From an uncultured Flammeovirgaceae bacterium (GTDB taxonomy: Bacteria > Bacteroidota > Bacteroidia > Cytophagales > Cyclobacteriaceae), in contig CAMLLI010000089.1 in the NCBI GenBank assembly GCA_946480685.1, positions 1 through 9,719 on the forward strand: a stretch of DNA of 9,719 nt, in the 5' to 3' direction. The notes under the pieces were generated by a model. It was not told the origin of the DNA. It searched no databases and saw nothing but the letters and a program-made list of their open reading frames with translations. Shown in pieces: positions 1-5,690 of this stretch. Every line of letters begins with the position of its first letter. Position 1 is the first letter of the stretch. The translations under genes and the position numbers were made by a program.

Positions 1-1947
1 ACAGAACCCAACACTGTTATACTGACGCGCTCGATGGCGAAGAAATATTTTAACAGTGAAGACATCATTGGTAAAACTATACAGGTTAATAATGATACCG
101 AATATAGCATTACCGGGTTAATGGAAGATGTTCCGGCGAACTCCACATTGAAATTTGATTTCATCGCTTCGTTCTCGTCACTGCCAGCCTCACGCGAAAC
201 CATCTGGTGGACGGCCAACTACGAAACCTATGTAGTACTTGCACCCGAAAGTGATGCTGCAGCACTGTTCAACAAAACAAATGAACTGGTTAAAAAAGAA
301 CTGGCCTCAGACCTGACCAACCCGGGCGATTATGTGACGTATAATTTCTTCCAGTTGAACGATATATACCTGCATTCCGGCCTGGCGAGTGATATACAGT
401 ATATCTATATATTTGGCTCCATTGCACTGCTGGTATTATTTATAGCCTGTATCAACTATATCAACCTGGCTACGGCACGTGCAGCCGACCGCGCGAAGGA
501 AGTGGGCATTCGCAAGGTAGTGGGTGCGTTGCGAAACCAGCTCTTCGTGCAGTTCATCAGCGAATCCGTTATTCTTACTTTCGTAGCACTGGGAGTTGCT
601 TTTATGATAGCGAAAATCAATTTACCGCTCTTCAACCAGATTACCGGCAAGCAATTCGATTCTTCCGTATTCTTCGAGCCACAATTCTTACTCGCGTCCG
701 CTGGCGCAGCAGTCATCATTGCCATGCTTGCAGGAGCCTACCCGGCATTTGCCATTACAGCCTTTAAACCGGTGCGTGTACTGAAAGGTAATTTTAAAAC
801 TTCCGGCAAGGGTATATGGCTGCGACAAAGCCTCGTGGTAACACAGTTCAGCATTTCCATTATACTTATTATTGGCACCATTGTCGTGCTTAGTCAATTG
901 TCATTTATACAGAATAAAAAGCTGGGCTATAGCAAAGACAAGATTGTGATGATACCGCTGGATCAACAGACCAAAAAAGTATATAACACACTGAAGGCAG
1001 AGATCCTGCGCAGTGGAGTTGCCACGCATGTAGCACGCGCTATAGAATCACCAACACAGATTAATGGCAGCTATTCGTTAAAGTTACCGGGTTCTTCCAA
1101 TCAGATTGGTGTACTGGTCAGGGCCAATGCAGTAGACCCTGATTTTATACCGGCACTCAACATGGAAGTTATATCCGGTCGGAATTTTACCGAGAACGAC
1201 TATATGCGTATGGAGAAAGATACTGTATGCTCGTTTGTTCTGAATGAATCTACGGTGGAGCAACTAGGCTTAACCAACGAAACTGCCATTGGAACAACCA
1301 TCGATATGAATAATCGTAAAGGCGAAGTTATAGGTGTTGTAAAAGATTTTCATTTTGCACCGCTACAGCAGCAGATCGCACCGCTAATACTGTTCACCGA
1401 GTCGTATCAGCTCAGCACTATATTTATTAAACTGAAAGACGGTGATACGCACAAGCAGATTGCCAATCTAAAATCAATCGCAGCTACGGTTATACCGAAC
1501 CGCCCGTTTGAGTATACATTCCTCGATGAAGAGTATAATGCGATGTATGCGAACGAAGAACGCATGAGCATCGTGAGCACTACATTTGCAACCTTAACGA
1601 TTATAATTGCTTGTCTCGGATTGTTCGGACTTGTCTCATTCTCCGCAGCACAAAAAACAAAGGAGATCGGTATCCGAAAAGTTATGGGTGCTTCCGCTGC
1701 CGGCATTGTGCTGCTTATCACGAAAGATTTCACCAGGCTTGTTATTATAGCGATTCTTATTGCCATACCGGTTGCTTATTGGTTAATGGAGGGATGGCTG
1801 AACGACTTTGCCTATCGAACCGATTTAAGTGTATGGCCATTTGCAGCGGCTGCATTACTGGCGATCGTTATTGCGTTCGGGACTGCCAGCTTCCAGGCTA
1901 TCCGCGCAGCGCTTATCAATCCCGTTGATACGCTGCGGAGCGAGTAG
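1..1947 (+). CDS. ABC transporter permease, MacB/FtsX type (5' partial)
   Basis: The reading frame is open from the first base, and the residues before the first internal Met (TEPNTVILTRS) fit the family, so the gene starts upstream. 648 residues are visible. Full-length relatives are about 800 residues, so the first transmembrane helix and part of the first periplasmic domain are probably missing. Two FtsX-like modules are seen. The first has membrane segments near residues 134-155, 190-212 and 229-250, with the cytoplasmic motif EVGIRKVVGA at 167-176. After a fourth helix near 275-303 comes a periplasmic MacB-type domain (about 305-520). The second module has helices near 527-550, 577-598 and 612-634, with EIGIRKVMGA at 555-564, and the protein ends in NPVDTLRSE, typical of the family. 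It would sit in the inner membrane and work with a separate MacB/LolD-like ATPase, in mechanotransmission or export of an unknown substrate. No ATPase gene is in the window. Confidence 0.95.
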   Translation, partial: TEPNTVILTRSMAKKYFNSEDIIGKTIQVNNDTEYSITGLMEDVPANSTLKFDFIASFSSLPASRETIWWTANYETYVVLAPESDAAALFNKTNELVKKELASDLTNPGDYVTYNFFQLNDIYLHSGLASDIQYIYIFGSIALLVLFIACINYINLATARAADRAKEVGIRKVVGALRNQLFVQFISESVILTFVALGVAFMIAKINLPLFNQITGKQFDSSVFFEPQFLLASAGAAVIIAMLAGAYPAFAITAFKPVRVLKGNFKTSGKGIWLRQSLVVTQFSISIILIIGTIVVLSQLSFIQNKKLGYSKDKIVMIPLDQQTKKVYNTLKAEILRSGVATHVARAIESPTQINGSYSLKLPGSSNQIGVLVRANAVDPDFIPALNMEVISGRNFTENDYMRMEKDTVCSFVLNESTVEQLGLTNETAIGTTIDMNNRKGEVIGVVKDFHFAPLQQQIAPLILFTESYQLSTIFIKLKDGDTHKQIANLKSIAATVIPNRPFEYTFLDEEYNAMYANEERMSIVSTTFATLTIIIACLGLFGLVSFSAAQKTKEIGIRKVMGASAAGIVLLITKDFTRLVIIAILIAIPVAYWLMEGWLNDFAYRTDLSVWPFAAAALLAIVIAFGTASFQAIRAALINPVDTLRSE

Positions 1948-1956
1948 AAATATCAG

Positions 1957-2001
1957 CTCGTAGCCGATCGTTGCGTATAACTGCGCCCGGTCGGCTATGA
2001 G
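1957..2001 (+). terminator. Imperfect hairpin after the permease gene, possible terminator
   Basis: The arms 1957-1970 (CTCGTAGCCGATCG) and 1988-2001 (CGGTCGGCTATGAG) can pair over 14 positions, two of them G-U wobbles. Inside the 17-base loop, GCG at 1973-1975 can pair with CGC at 1984-1986. It starts 10 bases after the permease stop codon, the right place for a transcript end. There is no T-run after it, so an intrinsic terminator is uncertain. It may only be an mRNA 3' end-protecting structure. Confidence 0.35.
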
Positions 2002-2074
2002 TATAACTAAATTTACCCGCCACTTGTGACTTTGTTTATTCCTTCGGATTATAGTGTTGTAGTTGCAGCGCAGC

Positions 2075-2641
2075 ATGACAGAAGCCGAGATACAACACGA
2101 GTACGCAATCCTGGAACGGGCCAAGCGGAATCCTAAGGCTTTCGGAGAGCTTTACGAAAAATACTTTGACCGCATTTTCAACTTCATTTACCGCCAAACC
2201 GATGACGAAGAGCTGACGGACGATCTTTGTTCGCAGACGTTTTTAAGTGTGCTTAAAAATATAGGGCGGTATGAATTTCGCGGAGTACCTTTCTCTGCCT
2301 GGCTATACAAAATTGCCAGCAATGAAGTGAACAAACACTATCGCAAAAAGAAGAACGATAAAGTATTCAGCATTGAAGAAGTGCGTGTACGTGAATTGTT
2401 CGAGCAGGCAAATGACGGTTGGGACGATGAGATTATGGAACAATTACTGCGGTACTTCAAAGAATTACCCACCGACCTGCTGCAAGTATTGGAGCTTCGT
2501 TTTTTTGAAGACAAAGATTTTAAGGAAATTGCTTTCATCCTCGATATAACCGAGAGCGGAGCAAAGATGCGCACCTACAGGGCATTAGACCGATTACGAA
2601 AAAACTTTAACATACGCATTAAGTACGATGTCAAGGAATGA
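2075..2641 (+). CDS. RNA polymerase sigma factor, sigma-70 family, ECF-like
   Basis: This is a 188-residue protein, the usual length for an extracytoplasmic-function sigma factor. Region 2 spans about residues 23-94: AFGELYEKYFDRIFNF leads into the core-binding helix DDLCSQTFL (49-57), then FSAWLYKIASNEVNKHYRKKK (73-93), which should contact the -10 element. Region 4 spans about 128-176 (LPTDLLQVLELRFFEDKDF, then the helix-turn-helix EIAFILDITESGAKMRTYRALDRLRK) and should read the -35 element. I chose the ATG at 2075; an in-frame TTG at 2063 would add only four residues with no support. The stop codon lies inside the next gene (14-base overlap), so the two are probably translationally coupled. 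No FecR-type anti-sigma or SusC/D pair is adjacent, so the regulon is unknown. It acts in the cytoplasm with core RNA polymerase. Confidence 0.93.
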   Translation: MTEAEIQHEYAILERAKRNPKAFGELYEKYFDRIFNFIYRQTDDEELTDDLCSQTFLSVLKNIGRYEFRGVPFSAWLYKIASNEVNKHYRKKKNDKVFSIEEVRVRELFEQANDGWDDEIMEQLLRYFKELPTDLLQVLELRFFEDKDFKEIAFILDITESGAKMRTYRALDRLRKNFNIRIKYDVKE

Positions 2642-2936
2642 AATACGATTGAGGCGTACGATCAGTCCCGGGCAGATAGCACGGCACCGGAACTATAACA
2701 AGCTTATGGCAAGGCACTCGCGTTACATAAAAATGAAACGCTCTATCATTGCTTTGGTATATGTACTGATTATTATACTGATGATACTGCTCTATATGCT
2801 GGTAAGACGTGCCGAGCATCAAAAACAATTGCAGAAGAACGGAAAGAATGTAGCCACGGTTATGAATCACAACGATAACTCGGGGTGCGAGCCGATCGAC
2901 AACTATATATTTAAACAGAAAAAGGTCGCGAAGTAA
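2628..2936 (+). CDS. Small basic single-pass membrane protein coupled to the sigma factor
   Basis: I do not recognise a family. It is a 102-residue frame starting inside the sigma gene (ATG at 2628, 14-base overlap) and ending at the terminator at 2919-2957. Residues 1-38 are strongly basic, with 10 Arg, 4 Lys and 2 His. Residues 39-59 (SIIALVYVLIIILMILLYMLV) are one hydrophobic helix, and the 43-residue tail is polar with a lone Cys. The basic N-terminus suggests it faces the cytoplasm. The overlap, the shared terminator and the membrane location suggest control of the sigma factor, for example as an anti-sigma factor or membrane tether, but no known anti-sigma domain is visible. The first 26 codons use AGG more than the rest, so translation may really start at Met27 (2706) or Met36 (2733), which would remove most of the basic segment but keep the helix. 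Confidence 0.7.
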   Translation: MSRNEIRLRRTISPGQIARHRNYNKLMARHSRYIKMKRSIIALVYVLIIILMILLYMLVRRAEHQKQLQKNGKNVATVMNHNDNSGCEPIDNYIFKQKKVAK

Positions 2937-2957
2937 AATTACATTCGCGACCTTTTT
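2919..2957. terminator. Bidirectional intrinsic terminator
   Basis: There are perfect 14-base inverted arms, AAAAAGGTCGCGAA at 2919-2932 and TTCGCGACCTTTTT at 2944-2957. The 11-base spacer can itself add GTAA/TTAC pairing. The GC core is flanked by A5 on one side and T5 on the other, so it should stop transcription from both directions. It lies between two converging genes: the small membrane protein, whose last codons and stop are inside it, and the minus-strand gene whose stop is 10 bases away. Confidence 0.85.
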
Positions 2958-2966
2958 CCCTGATGT

Positions 2967-3629
2967 TTAGAATTTCCCAAACTTCAAAGTAACGTTGTAA
3001 GATAGATCACTCAGGTCACTGTCCGATAAACCTTTTCCATCACTACCAAACGCAGCACGGTAACTTACACCCGGGCTGAAACGCATCCACTTGAAAACAT
3101 TTACCTCTACCTGTACACCCGGTTCCACTACCGTAAACCAGTTTTCATCGTGCGAGTTATCGCGGTCCCAATCATCAAAATCGTCATCATCATCCCAATC
3201 ATCCCAGTCGTCCCAATCATGGCGATCATATTGAAGCGTAAACCCTGCACCTGAAAAGAGGCTGAACGTTACGTGAAAAACTTTATTTGAATTCAATACA
3301 TACTCTGTTACCAAACCACATTGTCCATATTGATACGTGAGATCAGCACCAGGTATAGCGCTATATTCTGCAGGCACTGCTACATCATTGGTAGATGCCG
3401 CACCACCTAACCCTATAAAGAGGCGCTGGTTCAGATATACTCCGCCATATACACCTGCGAGATTCGCATATTTACCACGTATACTTGTAAATTTATTGGT
3501 AAGCGCACCATACCCTGTTACACGCCCTCCGCTTTTAAAAACTGTTTGCACCTCATCCTGAGCATACGCGCAGCCAGCGATCAGCAGCAGGAATAATGTC
3601 ATACTCGTAAGATTCTTTTTCATAACCAT
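2967..3629 (-). CDS. Secreted, probably outer-membrane beta-barrel-like protein with an Asp/Trp repeat
   Basis: This is a 220-residue protein with an N-terminal signal (KKNLTSMTLFLLLIAGCAYAQ). Cleavage after AYA is likely, but IAGC also fits a lipobox, so it could be a lipoprotein. The body alternates hydrophobic and polar residues in strand-like stretches (YGGVYLNQRLFIGLGG, PGVQVEVNVFKWMRFSPGVSYRAAFG) and ends in YNVTLKFGKF. A terminal Phe after a final strand is typical of outer-membrane barrels, so I infer a small barrel or a PorT/OmpW-like fold of unknown role. Residues 135-164 are an acidic tract with 16 Asp and 5 Trp in DDW-like units, between two predicted strands and so probably an exposed loop. 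Translation may start at 3629 (MVMKK) or 3623 (MKKN); the second gives a more standard signal peptide. It converges on the sigma-factor unit and shares its terminator. Confidence 0.8.
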   Translation of the reverse strand: MVMKKNLTSMTLFLLLIAGCAYAQDEVQTVFKSGGRVTGYGALTNKFTSIRGKYANLAGVYGGVYLNQRLFIGLGGAASTNDVAVPAEYSAIPGADLTYQYGQCGLVTEYVLNSNKVFHVTFSLFSGAGFTLQYDRHDWDDWDDWDDDDDFDDWDRDNSHDENWFTVVEPGVQVEVNVFKWMRFSPGVSYRAAFGSDGKGLSDSDLSDLSYNVTLKFGKF

Positions 3630-3657
3630 TTTGTGTTTAATCGCCCTTATGACAATG

Positions 3658-3680
3658 CACCGGGGTGGTACCCCTATGTG
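3658..3680. other. Small GC-rich inverted repeat upstream of the secreted protein gene
   Basis: GGGGT (3662-3666) and ACCCC (3670-3674) are inverted around GGT. An outer CAC (3658-3660) and GTG (3678-3680) extend the pairing past a small internal loop. It lies 29-51 bases upstream of the minus-strand start at 3629, where an operator or a 5' leader hairpin could sit. No clear TTTG/TAnnTTTG promoter was found next to it, so its role is unknown. Confidence 0.3.
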
Positions 3681-3701
3681 GTTGGGAGATTTTTTTTGAA
3701 A

Positions 3702-3788
3702 TAAGAAGTCAGAAGTAAGGAGTAAGAAGAGTCGGGAAGTCCGGAAGTCGGAAAGTCGGGAGGGTTAGGAAGTTAAGAAGGCCGGAGG
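3702..3788. repeat. Purine-rich degenerate repeat block, GAAGTC-like units
   Basis: This is a run of short degenerate units on the plus strand: GAAGTC occurs exactly at 3705, 3736 and 3744, with variants GAAGTA, GAGTAAGAAG, AAAGTCGGG and GGAAGTTAAGAAG between them. The spacing is roughly 8 bases but irregular. It contains no plausible gene. Similar GAAGT(C/A) stretches are familiar to me from intergenic DNA of Bacteroidota, where I know of no assigned function. Together with the next block it fills most of the 331-base gap between the divergent genes at 3629 (-) and 3961 (+). Confidence 0.7.
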
Positions 3789-3802
3789 CAAATCTGGTAA
3801 TG

Positions 3803-3932
3803 TCTCAATCTTCAAATCTTTCAATCTTTCAATTTCCAATCTTCATCTTCCAATTTTCCAATCTTCATTTTCCAATCTTCAAATTCTCCCACCGTCTAAT
3901 CTTTTAATTTTTCAATCTTCCAATTTTCAAAC
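3803..3932. repeat. Pyrimidine-rich degenerate repeat block, CAATCTT-like units
   Basis: This is about 130 bases built from CAATCTT (six exact copies between 3806 and 3919) and variants CAAATCTT, CAATTTTC, CATCTTC and TAATCTTTT, with a period of about 9-15 bases. It directly follows the purine-rich block, so the strand bias flips from purine to pyrimidine within about 15 bases near 3790-3803. The units are too degenerate and irregular for a CRISPR array. The block ends about 28 bases before the aminopeptidase ATG, so it could be part of that gene's leader or promoter region. Confidence 0.7.
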
Positions 3933-3960
3933 TAACTTCCAGAAAAACTTAAAACCACGT

Positions 3961-5550
3961 ATGCGAAGTCTTCTTCTAATTGTCTCAATTCTTGTTGTCG
4001 GCAGTGCACAGGCGCAGAACCTGAAATCGGGTGGAGTATTAAAACCGGAGCAGGCCTTAATGGACATCCGTCATTATACCATTGCACTCGATGTTGATCC
4101 TGCACAGCAAAGTATAGATGGCTACACCGAGATCGATCTAGTTACGTCTCAACCTACTGACGTTTTGTTATTCGACCTGGTACATTTGCTGACCGTTAAG
4201 AAGGTATGGGTAAACAAAAAGGAGCAGCCCTTTACACAAGCTGATGATTTGATTCGCATTACACCTGCTACAGCAGTGGCCACCGGAAAAGTTAAAATAA
4301 AGATCGCGTATGGAGGCAAGCCTGGTATAGCAGAGCGCGCACCGTGGATCGGAGGGTTTCAATGGGCTAAAGATTCACTCGGTAATCCATGGGTAGCGAT
4401 TACGTGTCAGAGTGAAGGCGCCAAGATATACTATCCGTGTAAAGACCATCCGAGCGATGAACCCAACGAAGGCGCAGACCTTATCATCACCGTACCCAAA
4501 GGACTATATGTAGCCGGTCCCGGCTTGCTCAAGAATGTTTCCACCAAAGGTAACAAGAGCACCTACCACTGGAAGACAAATTATACTATCAACAACTATA
4601 GTATACTCTTTAACATCGGCAAGTACGCTGTTGTCTCACGCGACTATGTTACAGTAAATGGAAATAAAGTACCGCTACAGATCTATATTCTGGAGGAACA
4701 CAAGCATCGCGCGAAGCATCTGCTGGATATATTCGAACAGAGCGTACGTGTACAGGAAAAATATTTTGGTGAATATCCGTGGGTAAAAGAAAAGATCGCG
4801 ATCTGCGAAACACCGCACCTCGGCATGGAGCATCAAACACTCAATGCGTACGGTAACAAATTCCGGTATGCAAAAGCCGGTGGCAAAGATTTCGACTGGC
4901 TGTTACACCACGAACTCGGGCACGAATGGTGGGGCAACAAAGTTACCGGTATAGATTGGGCAGACATGTGGATACAGGAAGGTATCTGTACCTTTGGCGA
5001 TCATTTATATACCCGCGAGCTCGATGGCGAAGCAGCCTATAGAAAACGCATGCAGCAAACGGCTCGCGCTACACAAAATCAAAAAGCTATTGTGCAGGGA
5101 AAGAATCTCGACACCGATTTAGTATACCACGGCGATATTTATGGTAAAGGCGCTTTCTTCCTGCACACCATACGCTATGTAATTGGCGATGATATATTCT
5201 TTCCAACACTGAAGAAACTTGCCACCGATCCGCAGTATACTTACGATCACCTGGTGAGCACCAGTGATGTAGAGCAGTTGTTCAGCAAAGCTTCCGGACA
5301 AAATCTGAAACCTTACTTTGATCTGTTTCTGTATACTACGGATAAACTGGACATACTTGTAAAGCAGACGGCTGATAATAAATACCAGATTCAACCGTTA
5401 AATTTTGACACTACGTTCCCTATCGATATACAAACTGATGCCGGAACAAAGCGTGTGACACTGAGTAAAGAAGGAATCACCATCAACAGCGCCACAACTC
5501 CGGTAATTGATCCGGAAGTATTTTACCTGAAGCGTGTGATCTATGAGTAA
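3961..5550 (+). CDS. Secreted M1-family zinc aminopeptidase (compact form)
   Basis: This is a 529-residue protein with a cleavable signal peptide (MRSLLLIVSILVVGSAQAQ), so it acts in the periplasm or outside the cell, removing N-terminal residues from peptides. Residues about 30-230 form the beta-rich N-terminal domain, with the conserved CQ...GA...YPCKDHPSDEPNEGAD segment. The catalytic domain holds HELGH (317-321), and Glu340 follows at 18 intervening residues, giving the gluzincin zinc ligands His317, His321 and Glu340 with Glu318 as base. The substrate-binding GxMEN motif appears as GMEH (288-291), and Tyr394 in DIYGKGAFF fits the transition-state Tyr. Typical M1 enzymes are 600-900 residues. 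This one lacks the large C-terminal helical domain, leaving only a short beta tail, which suggests a more open active site. The ATG at 3961 is chosen because the signal peptide begins there. It is likely monocistronic. Confidence 0.95.
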   Translation: MRSLLLIVSILVVGSAQAQNLKSGGVLKPEQALMDIRHYTIALDVDPAQQSIDGYTEIDLVTSQPTDVLLFDLVHLLTVKKVWVNKKEQPFTQADDLIRITPATAVATGKVKIKIAYGGKPGIAERAPWIGGFQWAKDSLGNPWVAITCQSEGAKIYYPCKDHPSDEPNEGADLIITVPKGLYVAGPGLLKNVSTKGNKSTYHWKTNYTINNYSILFNIGKYAVVSRDYVTVNGNKVPLQIYILEEHKHRAKHLLDIFEQSVRVQEKYFGEYPWVKEKIAICETPHLGMEHQTLNAYGNKFRYAKAGGKDFDWLLHHELGHEWWGNKVTGIDWADMWIQEGICTFGDHLYTRELDGEAAYRKRMQQTARATQNQKAIVQGKNLDTDLVYHGDIYGKGAFFLHTIRYVIGDDIFFPTLKKLATDPQYTYDHLVSTSDVEQLFSKASGQNLKPYFDLFLYTTDKLDILVKQTADNKYQIQPLNFDTTFPIDIQTDAGTKRVTLSKEGITINSATTPVIDPEVFYLKRVIYE

Positions 5551-5597
5551 GATAGCGTTGATACTATAGGTAATTTCATTGAGAGTTAAGAGTTAAC

Positions 5598-5664
5598 GGC
5601 TTTGGCATTTCCCCCATCAAAGTCACCGGCCTCCGGGGCTTTGATGATTTAGCAGCAGAATCAT
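5598..5664 (+). promoter_or_regulatory. Structured leader with mutually exclusive hairpins upstream of the GMC gene
   Basis: Three possible hairpins overlap. In A, 5598-5604 (GGCTTTG) pairs with 5618-5624 (CAAAGTC), one wobble. In B, 5616-5629 (ATCAAAGTCACCGG) pairs with 5633-5645 (CCGGGGCTTTGAT) around a CCT loop, with one bulge and one wobble. In C, ATGATT at 5644-5649 pairs with AATCAT at 5659-5664. A and B compete for the same ATCAAAGTC segment, as in an attenuator or riboswitch. No T-run follows B, so it may only be a terminator of the upstream aminopeptidase or a dispersed palindromic repeat. The gene start is 26 bases after hairpin C. A short GAGTTA repeat (GAGTTAAGAGTTA, 5583-5595) lies just before. 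Confidence 0.35.
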
Positions 5665-5690
5665 TACTATAAAAAACCATCTGTCCCTCT

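Noticed and set aside
1407..1766. 119-residue open frame on the minus strand
   Set aside because: It is antisense to the second FtsX module of the permease, which is clearly coding.
2063..2074. TTG start for the sigma factor, four residues earlier
   Set aside because: The ATG at 2075 starts a normal ECF N-terminus, and nothing supports the TTG.
2075..3629. Sigma factor, membrane protein and secreted barrel-like protein as one regulated nutrient-uptake system
   Set aside because: The third gene is convergent and separated by a strong terminator. No SusC/D or TonB-dependent receptor is present, so grouping them as a system is not supported.
3803..3932. Possible CRISPR array
   Set aside because: Units are short, degenerate and irregular in spacing, with no constant repeat of 24-40 bases and no unique spacers. 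No cas gene is nearby.
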